Assembly: GCA_946480465.1 (NCBI GenBank)
Contig: CAMLJY010000018.1
Coordinates: 1-64,000, forward strand
Reading direction: 5' to 3'
Source: an uncultured Burkholderiales bacterium
Lineage (GTDB): Bacteria; Pseudomonadota; Gammaproteobacteria; Burkholderiales; Burkholderiaceae
DNA: 64,000 nucleotides
Shown piece by piece: positions 1 through 9,132 of the stretch; within the stretch, counting starts at the first letter, position 1, and each line of letters opens with the position of its first letter. The notes under the pieces are model-generated. The model searched no databases. It worked only from the letters and a program-made list of their open reading frames with translations, and had not been told where the DNA came from. Position numbers and translations under genes: made by a program.

Positions 1-62
1 GCGCCTTCGTCATCGGGCCGGACGGCCACAACTACGAGGCGGTCTGCCACCGGCCCGAATAG
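1..62 (+). CDS. VOC-family (glyoxalase-like) protein, C-terminal end only
   Basis: The window opens inside a gene read in frame 3. The last 19 residues include FVIGPDGHNYEAVCH and are followed by TAG at 60-62. A hydrophobic strand, then DPDG-like and N.EAVCH, is the usual final beta strand of vicinal-oxygen-chelate proteins (glyoxalase and bleomycin-resistance fold). The glutamate in YEAV is the position that normally supplies the last metal ligand in this superfamily. The substrate cannot be told from this tail, and the start lies outside the window. Confidence 0.6.
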   Translation, partial: AFVIGPDGHNYEAVCHRPE

Positions 63-395
63 TCGGGCCGGCGGCGCCGATCGGCATCGGGAACCTTGGC
101 GCTTTGCTCGTGGCGCCGGAGCAGCTGTTCATCGAGATCGAGCTTGACGTGAACGAGTCACACACCGAGATTGTTCACGTCCATGCGCTCGCCAGCGTCA
201 CCAATCAGCAGAGTGTCTCGCTGTACAACCGCGGCACAGGCAAGGGGCTCGGGGCGCTTGCGCTCGCGGTTCCTGAAACCCTGAATGCGCCATGAACCTT
301 GGCCTCTTCATCGAGCGGACAGTTCTCGGCAAGCCACCAAGTGCTGCAGAGAGCGGGCGGCCCGGGATCACGAATCCATCTTGTCCAGACCCCAC
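63..395. other. Gap without a convincing gene
   Basis: This stretch has clearly lower GC than the genes around it. A 63-codon open frame from a TTG at 104 to 295 is the only continuous frame that looks faintly protein-like, with acidic runs such as FIEIELDVNES. It has no evident ribosome binding site and no family resemblance that I recognise. It may be the remnant of a gene related to the frameshifted one just downstream. Confidence 0.3.
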
Positions 396-798
396 ATGCG
401 TCGCGTCATCTTGATGTCTCTCTGGATCGCCTGCCTCTTCGAGGCGAGTGCTGCGGCATTGCCGAAAGAAATCGAGGATGACATCGTCGGAAGACACGGG
501 CCGGTTGAGCGTCAGAGTCGACTTCAAGGGCAAAGGGAGCCAGCCCTTCGAGACGGTTGGGTTCTCATTCGCCCCCGGCGGCACCGCATTGCGGATGACG
601 GAGATTCGTACCAGTGCGGTTTACAACGGCGAGCCCCCGCCTGGTCAACCGATCAGCTATGAAACCCGACTTGATCTTCAAGCGGGAACGCTTGCTGATA
701 CGCGGAGCAAGAAGGTAAAGAGCGTCGGTCCGATTTCTCGAACCTTCGAGGAGTTTGATCCCTGGGAAGCCAGGGATCTTGAACTGATTCGGAGATGA
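396..798 (+). pseudogene. Small secreted protein interrupted by a frameshift
   Basis: From ATG 396 the frame encodes a clear signal peptide (MRRVILMSLWIACLFEASA) followed by a short acidic stretch. That frame then turns into arginine-rich nonsense, while the frame shifted by one base becomes protein-like at about 480-500. It continues with SVRVDFKGKGSQPFETVGFS and runs to TGA at 796-798. Joined across one indel they make a secreted protein of about 130 residues that I cannot assign to a family. Either the gene is broken or there is a sequencing error near 470-500. GC is lower than in neighbouring genes, so transfer is possible. Confidence 0.45.
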
Positions 799-889
799 GG
801 TCGCACCCGCTCCCAGGAGAATGCGGCGTACCCTGGTACGGTGCTGGCGCTTCGTGCCGAGGCGGTTGCTGCTTGCCTGCGGCCGGCGA

Positions 890-1591
890 TCAGACCGCCT
901 GGTGCCACCGCAGGCCGTGCGGTGGCTCCGGCGGCGCGAACAGCAGGTGCAGCACGCGGCGCAGGCTGGCGCCGCGGGCCTTCGACGAGGCATGCAGCAG
1001 CAACGGCCGCATCAGCAGCGCCGAGCCGCGCGGTGCGGTGCAGACCACCGCGCCTTCGGCAGCGGCTTCGCTGCCGGCTGAGGCGCCTTCGGGCCGCGGG
1101 CCGGCGGCGTGCGTGCCCGGCAGCACGCGCAGCGGCCCGTCCTGCGGGCCGCAGTCGTCCAGGTGCAGGCGCACGGCCACCAGCTGCTCCAGCAGCGCCG
1201 CCGGGGGCTGCACCTGCGGCACGCCTTCCTTGACCGACCAGGCGCGCAACGCCGGATGCTCGACGCGCTCGGCCACCGGCACGCACAGGTCCTGGTGCCA
1301 GGGCACCAGCCAATTGCGTCCCACCGATTTCTCGAAATAGGTGCATTGCACCGCGACCGCCCCGGCCGGCAGCAACGGCGCCAGGGCCGCGTGCCGGCGC
1401 AGGTGCTGCACCAGGGCCGCACACCAGGGGGCTTGCAGCATGGTGCGCGTGCCGCCCGACAAGGTGGCCGACGGGGCGGCGGCGCGGGCGCAGCCGTCGC
1501 ATTCGCGGTCGGTGAGCAGGCCGGGCAGCAGCAGGTAGCCATCACGCGCGAAGCGCTGGGCGGGCTCGGTGGACGGTGAGGCGGCGGTCAT
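890..1591 (-). CDS. Phytanoyl-CoA dioxygenase (PhyH) family protein
   Basis: A 233-residue Fe(II)/2-oxoglutarate-dependent oxygenase. The HxD iron-binding pair is visible in LVPWHQDLCVPV (H99, D101). The distal histidine lies in PLLLHASSKARG (H200), with a following arginine pair (R211/R212) suited to 2-oxoglutarate binding. The stretch HLDDCGPQDGPLRVLPGTH is the usual PhyH core loop. The ATG at 1591 is chosen because it precedes the conserved FARDGYLLLPGLL start of the fold; the frame stays open further upstream but with no homology. The family hydroxylates small molecules or CoA esters; the substrate here is unknown. It lies 143 bases downstream of, and in the same direction as, the aldehyde dehydrogenase. 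Confidence 0.85.
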   Translation of the reverse strand: MTAASPSTEPAQRFARDGYLLLPGLLTDRECDGCARAAAPSATLSGGTRTMLQAPWCAALVQHLRRHAALAPLLPAGAVAVQCTYFEKSVGRNWLVPWHQDLCVPVAERVEHPALRAWSVKEGVPQVQPPAALLEQLVAVRLHLDDCGPQDGPLRVLPGTHAAGPRPEGASAGSEAAAEGAVVCTAPRGSALLMRPLLLHASSKARGASLRRVLHLLFAPPEPPHGLRWHQAV

Positions 1592-1734
1592 GGCGTGGAG
1601 GGACGGGCCGCGAATCATCGCATTGCATGCCGCGCACGCTGTCTTGCAAGCGCTCAAAAGACGCGGCCGGGGCGATGCGCGAGGGCAGCCCCCGGCAATC
1701 GAGGCGCCTCTGCGCGCCCCGGGCCCCGGCGCGA

Positions 1735-3147
1735 TCAGCCGGTCAGCCGCTTCAGCAGGCCGAGCAGCCGCTCGAAGCGCGCGCCATAGGGCGGCTGGAA
1801 CATCCACGTCGCCGCGAAGCGCGACTGCACGAAGACCGGCTTGTCCTTGCTGAAGGTGCGAAAGCCCCACTCGCCGTGGTAGGCGCCCATGCCGCTCGCG
1901 CCGACGCCGCCGAAGGGCTGGTTTTCCTGGCCGAGGTGCCAGAGGCAGTCGTTGATGGTGACGCCGCCGGCGTGCGTGTGCTCCAGGGCGTGGCGCTGCG
2001 CCGCGGCATCCCGGCCGAACCAGTACAGCGCCAGCGGCCGGTCGTGCGCGCGCACGTAGGCCAGCGCGTCGTCCACGCGCTCGTAGCCCATGATGGGCAG
2101 CAGCGGGCCGAAGATCTCTTCCCGCATCACCGCCATCTCGTCGTTCACGTCCAGCAGCAGCTGGGGCACCAGGCGGCGGTCGGCCGGCTGCTCGTCGTGC
2201 GTGGGCAGCACGCGTGCGCCGCGCTGGCGCGCGTCGGCCAGCAGGCGCTGCAGGCGTTCGTGGTGGCGGGGCGCGGCGATGCTGGTGTAGTCGGGGTTGT
2301 CGGCCACGCGCGGGTACAGGCGGCGCATCGCCGAGCGCAGGGCCTCGGCCAGGGGCTGCACCAGTTCGCGCGGGGCCAGCACGTAGTCGGGCGCGACGCA
2401 GGTCTGGCCGGCGTTGAAGAGCTTGCCGAAGGCGATCCGCTCGGCCGTGGTGGCGAGATCGGCGCTGCGGTCGACGACGGCGGGCGACTTGCCGCCCAGT
2501 TCCAGCGTTACTGGGGTCAGGTTCTTGGCCGCGGCCTGTGCCACCAGGCGGCCTACGGCGGTGGAGCCGGTGAAGAACAGGTGGTCGAAGGGCAGTTCGG
2601 TGAAGGCGCGGCCGACCTGCGCGTCGCCGATGATCACCTGCATCTCATCCGGCGCGAACGACTCGGCCACCATCGCGGCCATCAGCGCGGAGGTCGCAGG
2701 CGTCAGCTCGGACGGCTTGATCAGCACGCGGTTGCCGGCGGCCAGCGCGGCGATGGCCGGAATCAGCGCCAGGTGCACCGGGTAGTTCCACGGCGACACG
2801 ATGCCCACCACGCCCAGCGGCTGCGGCAGCAGCCGGTTGTGGCCCGGCAGGAAGTGCGCCTGGGTGGGCACGCGGCGCATGCGCATCCAGCCGCGCAGGT
2901 GGGCCAGCGCATGGCGCGCGGCGGCGGAGACCGCGAAGACGTCGGCCAGCAGGCTTTCCTGGCGGGCGCGGTGGCCGAAGTCCTGCGAGATCGCGGCGGC
3001 GATCGCTTCGCCGTGCCGGTCCATCATCGCCCGCAGGCGCTGCAGCCGGTCGCGCCGTGTCGCCAGCGTGGGCATGGGCTCGGCCGCGAAGGCGGCGCGT
3101 TGCTGCTGCAGCGCCAGCTGCAGGCGCTCTTCGAGGCTCTGGTTCAT
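1735..3147 (-). CDS. calB: Coniferyl aldehyde dehydrogenase
   Basis: A 470-residue NAD(P)+-dependent aldehyde dehydrogenase. Visible motifs are the oxyanion-hole asparagine in SPWNYP (N121), the cofactor motif FFTGSTAVGR (192-200), the general base in TLELGGKSP (E216) and the nucleophile in FNAGQTCVAP (C250). The C-terminus ends in a hydrophobic-basic tail (RFERLLGLLKRLTG) typical of the class 3 / coniferyl aldehyde subgroup. This subgroup oxidises coniferyl and related aromatic or long-chain aldehydes to acids, which fits degradation of lignin-derived compounds. The ATG at 3147 is preceded by a purine-rich GGAAGGACG. The exact substrate is inferred from family resemblance. Confidence 0.85.
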   Translation of the reverse strand: MNQSLEERLQLALQQQRAAFAAEPMPTLATRRDRLQRLRAMMDRHGEAIAAAISQDFGHRARQESLLADVFAVSAAARHALAHLRGWMRMRRVPTQAHFLPGHNRLLPQPLGVVGIVSPWNYPVHLALIPAIAALAAGNRVLIKPSELTPATSALMAAMVAESFAPDEMQVIIGDAQVGRAFTELPFDHLFFTGSTAVGRLVAQAAAKNLTPVTLELGGKSPAVVDRSADLATTAERIAFGKLFNAGQTCVAPDYVLAPRELVQPLAEALRSAMRRLYPRVADNPDYTSIAAPRHHERLQRLLADARQRGARVLPTHDEQPADRRLVPQLLLDVNDEMAVMREEIFGPLLPIMGYERVDDALAYVRAHDRPLALYWFGRDAAAQRHALEHTHAGGVTINDCLWHLGQENQPFGGVGASGMGAYHGEWGFRTFSKDKPVFVQSRFAATWMFQPPYGARFERLLGLLKRLTG

Positions 3148-3411
3148 CGGGCGTCCTTCCGGGGAGGTGCGCGATTGTGTGGGCCCGGCCCGGCGCGGCG
3201 GGAGGGTGATTCCTCTACGCTGCCGCGGTCTCCCCGGCCGGACCTGGTGGCTGGGCGCCCGCGGCCTTCCTGCGGCGGGCGGACGTGATGTCGCGCCAGC
3301 GCGAGAACTGCTGCCGAACTTGCCTGCTGATCCGCGCCGCGCGGCACCCTCCGCTGCCTGCACTGGCCCGCGCCCTTCGTCGGTGCCGGGCCGTACCCGG
3401 CGCCCGTTCCC

Positions 3412-4126
3412 GTGTCTTTCCCGCTGCTGCGTTGGCTGCTGTTGCTCGCCTGCTGGGCCGCCGCCGCGACCGCGCTGGTGCTGCTGGCCGCGCTGCGGGT
3501 GGCCGACAACCTGCAGGTCGCGCGGCACTTCGAGTGGCCGCACGCCACCATCGGCATGCTGGCTCTTGTGCTGGCCGCGGTGGCGGCGATGTCGCGGCGC
3601 CTGGCACGCGCCTTGACGGCCGAGGAACTGCGCGGCCTGGAACAGCGCCACCGCGCCAACCTGCTGGTGCGCCACCAAGGCCGGCATCCTGGACCGGGAC
3701 GTCGCCGCCGGCGCCGTCAGCCATTCCGAGCGCTGCAAGCAGTGCTGGGCCACGCCCCGGAGGCCGACACCCGCGGCTGGCCGGGCTTCTTCGAGCAGGT
3801 GCATCCGAGGACAGCGAGACCGTGCGCACCCCCTTCATGGCCCGGCTGCGCGACCGCAGCGTGCGCGGCGACTTCCGCGAACAACCGCCGGCTTCCTATC
3901 GCCTGATGCGCGCGGATGGCGACGTGCTCCGGGTGCAGGCCGAAGCCCGCGCGGCATGGATGGCGGCGACGTCTGCCGTCGTCTGGTCGAGGACCCGCAG
4001 GCGCGGCACATCCCCGTGCCGTACCTGACCTCGATGGTGTCGAACGACGAGGTGGCGGCGCTCGACGGCGAGATGGGCGGCCGGCCCGGCATCTCGAAGG
4101 GAGCCGCGGTGCAGGACATCGCCTGA
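3412..4126 (+). pseudogene. Shattered sensor gene: two-helix membrane head, PAS fragment, receiver tail
   Basis: Four protein-like pieces follow each other in different frames. From 3412 there are two hydrophobic helices (LLLLACWAAAATALVLLAAL and MLALVLAAVAAMS). Next come PAS-like pieces TKAGILDRDVAAGAVSHSE and WPGFFEQVHP, then EDSETVRTPFMARLRDRSV. From 3959 there is the last third of a receiver domain (DGGDVCRRLVEDPQARHIPV, then PYLTSMVSNDEVAAL and GGRPGISKGAAVQDIA). This order fits a PAS sensor, histidine kinase or hybrid, with the middle deleted and at least three frameshifts. No single frame spans it. The receiver phosphorylation site is missing. It is not expected to function. Confidence 0.65.
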
Positions 4127-4240
4127 TGCAACACGCAGCTGATCGCCGGCCGCTGACGCCGCGCGCCCACGCCGTGGCGCGACCTGACACGAGCCGGGAT
4201 CCGGGCCGACAATGCCGCGGCCCGATCCCCACCGGCCGCG

Positions 4241-6991
4241 ATGAAGCCTGACGCCCTCACCTTCGCCCGCACCAAGATCCAGCCGCCGCGCCTGCGCGCC
4301 GGACTGCTGCCGCGCGAGCGGCTGGTGGACCTGATCGGCCAGGGCCTGCGGCAGGCGCGGCTGACGCTGGTGTGCGCACCCGGCGGCTTCGGCAAGAGCA
4401 GCGCGGTGGTGCAGGCCCTGCAGTCCGCTGGCGCTGACGTCCGCTGCGCCTGGATCGCCTGCGACGGCACCGACACGCTGGCGCGCCTGTGCTCGGCCAT
4501 CGTCGCGGCGCTGGAGCCCTTCGACGTGCCCTGGCGCCTGTCGCCCGAGGCGCTGATCGCGGCGCTGGACCGCCCCGACGGCCCGCGCGCCTTCCGCGAT
4601 GCGCTGGTGAATGCGCTGCTCGGCGCCGAAGGCCCGCGGGCGCTGATCGTCTTCGACGACCTGCACCGCCTGGCCGATGCACGGGCACTGGACTTCCTGG
4701 GCATGCTGCCGTCGCTGCTGCCCGAGCACTGGGGCCTGGCCGTCGTCACGCGGGTCGATCCACCGTGGCCGCTGCCGCGCTGGCGCGCCGCGGGCGAGCT
4801 GGTGGAGGTGCGGCAGGACGAGCTGCGCTTCAGCCTGCCCGAGATCGAGACCCTGGCTTGCCGCGCCGGCCATGACCCGGCCGAAGCGCCGGCGCTGCTG
4901 GCGCGCACCGAAGGCTGGCCGGTGGGCGTGACGCTGGCGCTGGCTGGCGGCCCCGCCGCCTCGCCGGTGCGCAGCGTGCGCCATGCGGTGGACTACCTGC
5001 GCACGGAAGTGCTGGACCACCTGCCGCCACCGCTGCGAGAGTTCCTGGTGTGCAGCTCCGTGCTGCCGGAGCTGACGGCGGCCCGCGCCGCCGCGGTCAG
5101 CGGCCGCGCCGATGCCGCGGCCTGCCTGGACGAGATCGAGCGCCGCGGGCTGTTCTACCAGGAGGTCGACAGCGCCGAGCGCACGCTGCGCCTGCACGAC
5201 TTGTTCCGCGATGCCCTGGCGGCGGAACGCCAGCGCCTGCCGCCCGAGGCCCAGGCCGCGCTGTGGCGCCGCGCCGCCGACGGCGAGCCCGACGCCACGC
5301 TGCGCTTCACCTACCAGCTGCAGGCCGGAGCGCACGATGCCGCCGTGCAGACGCTGACGCAGGCCGCGCCGACGCTGCTGGCCGCCGGCATGGCCGATGC
5401 CGTGCGCGACATGCTGGGCCGCTTGCCGGCCGCAGTGCAGGCCCGCGTCCCGGAGGTCGCGCTGCTGCGCGGCGTGATGGCCTGGGAGGGCATGGACCTG
5501 CACGCCATGCTGGACCACACGAAGCAGGCCGCCCGCGAGTTCGCGGCGCGCGGCGACGAATCCGGGCATGACCTGGCGCGGGCCTACGTCGCGCTGGCCA
5601 TCAACGGCCTGAGCCCGATCGGCCGGCCCGAGACGGACCCAGCGTATGAAGTGAGCGTCCATGCCGACACGCCGCCACGCACCCGCGTGATCGTCGCGCT
5701 GCAGCGGGCCTGGCATGCCTTCGACCTGGCCGACTTCGAAGCCACCAACCGCCACTATGGCGAGGTGCTGGAGCAATTGGCGCACGACCGTGATGCCGCG
5801 CTGTGGTACCAGGTCACGCCCGGCATCGCCTACTACGGCGTGCGTGCGCTGCAGCCGCTGCTGGAGCGCTACGCCGCCGGCGCCTTGCGCGTGGCGGGCG
5901 AGGACTACCCGGCACTGCGCGCCATCGCGCTGGCCGTGCGCGGGTGCGTGGCGCTGTGGCGCGGCGCGGTGGCCGAGGCGCGGGCGCAGCTCGACGAAGC
6001 GGAGTCGCTGTGCGCGTGGTTGAACTACCCGCAGACCCTGTCGATCTACAGCCTGATCGGCCGCCTGCTGTGCCGCAGCATGCAGGGCGAGGCCGGGGCC
6101 GCGGTGCCGGACTTCCGCGCCGCGGCCGCCCGCGTCGAAGGCCTGTTCGGCGACGATGGCCGCGGCCCCGGCTGGTACCTGCACTGGTTCGAACTGCGCT
6201 GCTGCCTGCTGGCCGACCGGCTCGACCTGGCCCGTGACGCGCTGGCCGCGCTGCGACGCACGATGCCCGCGACCGTGCAGGCCACGCACACCGGCCCGGC
6301 AGCCATCATCGATGCCTACGACGCCTGGCTGGCTGGCGATGCCGCCGGCGCGCGCCGCGGGCTGCGGCAGGCGCTGGGCCTGTTCGGCCACCACGATGCG
6401 GTCGGCATCGTCACCGCGCTGAACCTGCAGCGGGCGGCGCTGGCGCTGGAGCAAGGCGATGCCGCCGACGCCGGCGCTGCGCTGCAAAGCGCGCTGGACG
6501 GTATCCGCGAGCACGGCTGCCCGATGTCGGCGCGGTTCGCGGGTGAACGCGTGCTGCGCCTTTTGTGCAATAGCGATCTCGTCCGCGGGCTCGATGCGGC
6601 CCAGGCCGCGACCCTGTCGTCCGTGATGGCACTGCCGGGCCGGCCGGCCGGAGCCGTGGGCGCGCTGGCACCGCCCTTCGCCGCGGCGGACGGGGCCCAC
6701 ATGGCGGGCAGGGCGCCGGCCGAGGACGGGCCACTGCCGACCGACGCCGGCAGCCAGATGCCGGCGAGCCTGCCCTCCGCGGCCGCCGGTGCGCTGGAAC
6801 CGCTGAGCGCCCGCGAGATGGAGGTGCTGGCCCAGATCGCGGCCGGCGACAGCAACAAGGTGATCGCGCGCTGCCTCGACCTCAGCCCCCACACGGTCAA
6901 GCGCCATGTCGCCAACATCCTCGGCAAGCTCGGCGTGGCATCGCGCGGGCAGGCCGCGGCGCGCTACCGCAGCCTGTCGGCCGGTGGCTGA
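4241..6991 (+). CDS. MalT-type (LAL) LuxR-family ATP-dependent transcriptional regulator
   Basis: 916 residues with the domain order of large ATP-binding LuxR regulators. Near the N-terminus is a STAND-type NTPase with Walker A APGGFGKS (46-53) and a Walker B-like RALIVFDDLHRL (about 132-143). A long alpha-helical, TPR-like middle follows, then a low-complexity Ala/Gly/Pro linker, then a LuxR HTH at about 850-905 (LSAREMEVLAQIAAGDSNKV, then HTVKRHVANILGKLGV). MalT is the prototype: an inducer binds the TPR region and ATP drives oligomerisation. The inducer here is unknown. It is transcribed alone between the sensor debris and the zinc-ribbon gene. Confidence 0.9.
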   Translation: MKPDALTFARTKIQPPRLRAGLLPRERLVDLIGQGLRQARLTLVCAPGGFGKSSAVVQALQSAGADVRCAWIACDGTDTLARLCSAIVAALEPFDVPWRLSPEALIAALDRPDGPRAFRDALVNALLGAEGPRALIVFDDLHRLADARALDFLGMLPSLLPEHWGLAVVTRVDPPWPLPRWRAAGELVEVRQDELRFSLPEIETLACRAGHDPAEAPALLARTEGWPVGVTLALAGGPAASPVRSVRHAVDYLRTEVLDHLPPPLREFLVCSSVLPELTAARAAAVSGRADAAACLDEIERRGLFYQEVDSAERTLRLHDLFRDALAAERQRLPPEAQAALWRRAADGEPDATLRFTYQLQAGAHDAAVQTLTQAAPTLLAAGMADAVRDMLGRLPAAVQARVPEVALLRGVMAWEGMDLHAMLDHTKQAAREFAARGDESGHDLARAYVALAINGLSPIGRPETDPAYEVSVHADTPPRTRVIVALQRAWHAFDLADFEATNRHYGEVLEQLAHDRDAALWYQVTPGIAYYGVRALQPLLERYAAGALRVAGEDYPALRAIALAVRGCVALWRGAVAEARAQLDEAESLCAWLNYPQTLSIYSLIGRLLCRSMQGEAGAAVPDFRAAAARVEGLFGDDGRGPGWYLHWFELRCCLLADRLDLARDALAALRRTMPATVQATHTGPAAIIDAYDAWLAGDAAGARRGLRQALGLFGHHDAVGIVTALNLQRAALALEQGDAADAGAALQSALDGIREHGCPMSARFAGERVLRLLCNSDLVRGLDAAQAATLSSVMALPGRPAGAVGALAPPFAAADGAHMAGRAPAEDGPLPTDAGSQMPASLPSAAAGALEPLSAREMEVLAQIAAGDSNKVIARCLDLSPHTVKRHVANILGKLGVASRGQAAARYRSLSAGG

Positions 6992-7025
6992 CCCGAGCGA
7001 CGAAGCAACCGGATCGGCGGCGTGA

Positions 7026-7409
7026 ATGGCCAGGTTCAAGCAGCACGCGCATCGCCCGAAGGCGGACAGCCCACCGGCCTGCCGCTTTCCGTTCGTGTGC
7101 ATTCACTGCCGGAAGTCCTTCAAGTACCCGGCGCAGCCCGAGCGGCGCATCTGCCCGCAGTGCCGGGGACCGATGGAACGCCTGAGCCGCAAGTTCTCGG
7201 CACCGAAGTCGAGCGACCGAATGCAATGGCGCAAGGTGCAGTACCTGGTCGAACACGGCTTCCGATTCCACACGGCATTCGTGCAGGTCGCCCCGGGCGT
7301 GGCGCGGTCGGTGGACTATCCGCGAACGCTGCGGGAGGCGAGGGATTTCGTCGAGTTGATGCGGGCGGCCGCGAATGCGCGCACGCCTTCCCGCAGGGGT
7401 GACGACTAG
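7026..7409 (+). CDS. Small zinc-ribbon protein of unknown function
   Basis: 127 residues. A four-cysteine zinc ribbon is visible near the N-terminus: FVCIHCRKSFKYP then RRICPQCRGPM (CxxC...CxxC). The remainder is basic and contains MQWRKVQYLVEHGFRFH, which may bind nucleic acid or protein. It is similar in layout to small conserved hypothetical zinc-ribbon proteins; no function can be named. Its stop overlaps by four bases the stop region of the convergent ADP-ribosylglycohydrolase gene, so it abuts but is not transcribed with the NAD/ADP-ribose cluster. Confidence 0.75.
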   Translation: MARFKQHAHRPKADSPPACRFPFVCIHCRKSFKYPAQPERRICPQCRGPMERLSRKFSAPKSSDRMQWRKVQYLVEHGFRFHTAFVQVAPGVARSVDYPRTLREARDFVELMRAAANARTPSRRGDD

Positions 7410-8320
7410 GCTACGCGTGCGAGTGCGGTGTCAGCAAGGGCCAGCGCCAGGCGCTCGATGTCGCTCTTCATCGCCAAGCGCTCGAGCCAGCGTTCGGGAA
7501 TGGCCGACGCGCCATAGAAGGCGCCGGCCAGCTGGCCGGCAATGGCCGCGACCGTGTCCGCGTCGTCGCCCAGGTTGGCGGCCGCGAGCACCGTGTTCTC
7601 GAAGGAGGATTCGCGGGCGAAACACCACAGCGCCGCTTCCAGTGAGTCCACACAGTAGCCCGAGCTGCGGATGCCGTCGACCGCCTTGTCTCGATAGTGG
7701 CCGTTCGCCAGCGCTTGAAGCGCGGCGCTTTCGGGGCGCGCGTGGAGGGACCGGAGCACGTCGTCCTTCGGCATGCCACCGAGGGCATTGCACAGGGTTT
7801 CTGCGAACAAGGCGCAGGCATCCATGGCCTCCGTTGCGCGGTGAGTCGTCGCCGAACTTTGCCGGGCATGGTGGAGCACCATGGGCAGGTCGGGGTTGTA
7901 GTAGAGCGCCACCGGTGCAAGCCGCATCAACGAGCCGTTGCCTGCGGTGCGGGGATCGTCCGATCCTGCCATCGGGTTGCCGTGGACAAGGTAGCGTTGC
8001 AAGGCGTTCGCCGTGGTCATGCCGATGTCGAAGCATTGCCCGGTGGCGCTGAGGTAGCCCCATTGCCACCAGTTCACATAGCGATTCATCTGGTCGGCTG
8101 GGTCGAAGCCGCCGCAGTGCAGCAGGCTGGTGGCGAGGCACAAGGCCATCGAGGTGTCGTCGGTCCACTGTCCAGGCGCAAGCCCGAAGGGGCCGCCGCC
8201 GATCATGTCGCGCAACGGCTCGAAGTCGCCGCGCTGGCTGAACTCGACGGTGGTGCCCACCGCGTCGCCGCAGGCCAGGCCGAGCATCGCGCCGCGGTAT
8301 CGGTCCTTCAATTCGATCAT
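7406..8320 (-). CDS. ADP-ribosylglycohydrolase (DraG/ARH) family
   Basis: 304 residues, full length for the family. Diagnostic motifs are the N-terminal GLACGDAVGTTVEF (14-27), QWTDDTSMAL (T53, D54, D55 bind Mg), GSLMRLAPVAL in the middle and NLGDDADTVAAIAG near residue 250, which supplies the second set of metal-binding aspartates. These enzymes remove ADP-ribose from proteins, nucleic acids or small ADP-ribosyl metabolites. The context (Nudix regulator upstream, and KptA, an ADP-ribose-associated protein and NADAR on the other strand) points to turnover of ADP-ribosylated RNA or metabolites rather than nitrogenase control. The gap to the upstream regulator gene is 9 bases, so the two form one operon. 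Confidence 0.92.
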   Translation of the reverse strand: MIELKDRYRGAMLGLACGDAVGTTVEFSQRGDFEPLRDMIGGGPFGLAPGQWTDDTSMALCLATSLLHCGGFDPADQMNRYVNWWQWGYLSATGQCFDIGMTTANALQRYLVHGNPMAGSDDPRTAGNGSLMRLAPVALYYNPDLPMVLHHARQSSATTHRATEAMDACALFAETLCNALGGMPKDDVLRSLHARPESAALQALANGHYRDKAVDGIRSSGYCVDSLEAALWCFARESSFENTVLAAANLGDDADTVAAIAGQLAGAFYGASAIPERWLERLAMKSDIERLALALADTALARVA

Positions 8321-8329
8321 CGGGAATCC

Positions 8330-9076
8330 TCAGTGGCGCGGACTGAAGGTCCGCGGAAAAACGATCGGTGCGCTTCGGTCGCGCAGGCGGTAGCCCATCG
8401 CCGGGCGGTTCGATTCGCCGGCGACGTAGCCGACCTCGTTCAGGAAGCCGGCCGACAGCATGCGGGTGCGAAAGCCGCTCTTGTCGACCGCCCGCCCGAG
8501 CACGATTTCGTAGGCTTTCTGCAGCTGGGGCAGCGTGAAGGGCTCGGGCAGCAGGAACGCCGGCAGGGAGGTGTACTCGACCTTGCCGCGCAGTCGCTCG
8601 ACAGCGGCCGTGAGGATGGCGGCGTGGTCGAAGGCCAGCGTCTGGCGGCGCAATGCGCCAGCGACCGGAAACCACCTCACGTCAGCGGCATTGGCGCCCT
8701 TGGCCAGCGTGATGTTCGTTCCCGGCAGCAGCGCAAAGTAGACATGCGTGGCAGACCAGCCTCGCGGGTCGCGGTCCAGTCCGCCCCAGCTGCCCAGCTG
8801 CTCGAGGTAGGGGCTCACGACGCTGGTCTTCTCCAGCAGCTTGCGTCGCGCGCAGGCTTCCAGGTCCCGGTCGCGGTCAATGTCGACGAAGCCGCCCGGC
8901 AGCGCCCACGCGCCCGGGAAGGGGTCGTCATGGCTGGTGGGGCGCTGCACCAGCAGCACCGACAGTTCGTCGCTCAGCACGGTGAATATCACCACGTCGA
9001 CCGTCGTGAAGGGCAGCGGGAAGGCGGGTATCGCTGGGTGGGGCGACGAACGCGGGGCGAGGGGCTTGCGGGCCAT
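8330..9076 (-). CDS. Nudix-domain transcriptional regulator (NrtR-like)
   Basis: 248 residues: an N-terminal Nudix fold ([20 protein letters not shown]; then [19 protein letters not shown]) and a C-terminal winged helix (residues about 165-225, including [16 protein letters not shown] and FRTRML). This is the layout of NrtR, which binds ADP-ribose or related ligands and represses NAD genes. The Nudix box is degenerate: where REUxEExG is expected the sequence reads RRKLLEKTS, so key metal-binding glutamates are lost. It is therefore probably a ligand-sensing regulator and not an enzyme. The ATG at 9076 is chosen just ahead of the fold. It is divergent from KptA, with two matching inverted-repeat boxes in the gap. 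Confidence 0.85.
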   Translation of the reverse strand: MARKPLAPRSSPHPAIPAFPLPFTTVDVVIFTVLSDELSVLLVQRPTSHDDPFPGAWALPGGFVDIDRDRDLEACARRKLLEKTSVVSPYLEQLGSWGGLDRDPRGWSATHVYFALLPGTNITLAKGANAADVRWFPVAGALRRQTLAFDHAAILTAAVERLRGKVEYTSLPAFLLPEPFTLPQLQKAYEIVLGRAVDKSGFRTRMLSAGFLNEVGYVAGESNRPAMGYRLRDRSAPIVFPRTFSPRH

Positions 9077-9109
9077 CTGGACTCCGGGGATTGATCTCTG
9101 GGCACGTAG

Positions 9110-9124
9110 GTTGTATTGTGCAAC
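9110..9124. promoter_or_regulatory. Candidate operator box 1 (GTTG-N7-CAAC)
   Basis: The inverted repeat GTTGTATTGTGCAAC extends one more pair on each side (GGTTG...CAACC). It lies 34 bases upstream of the regulator start on the minus strand, in the divergent gap to kptA. The same GTTG-N7-CAAC pattern recurs 23 bases further on. Two sites about two helical turns apart fit cooperative binding by a dimeric repressor, most simply the Nudix regulator encoded next to it. The link to that protein is inference. Confidence 0.5.
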
Positions 9125-9132
9125 CCATCTCG

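Noticed and set aside
104..295. 63-codon frame near the window start
   Set aside because: TTG start without ribosome binding site and no family resemblance; only noted as possible remnant.
3896..7102. A 1068-codon open frame on the minus strand
   Set aside because: It is antisense to the well-supported MalT-type regulator, is extremely rich in Arg, Ala, Gln, His and Gly, and contains no domain. High GC leaves such frames open by chance.
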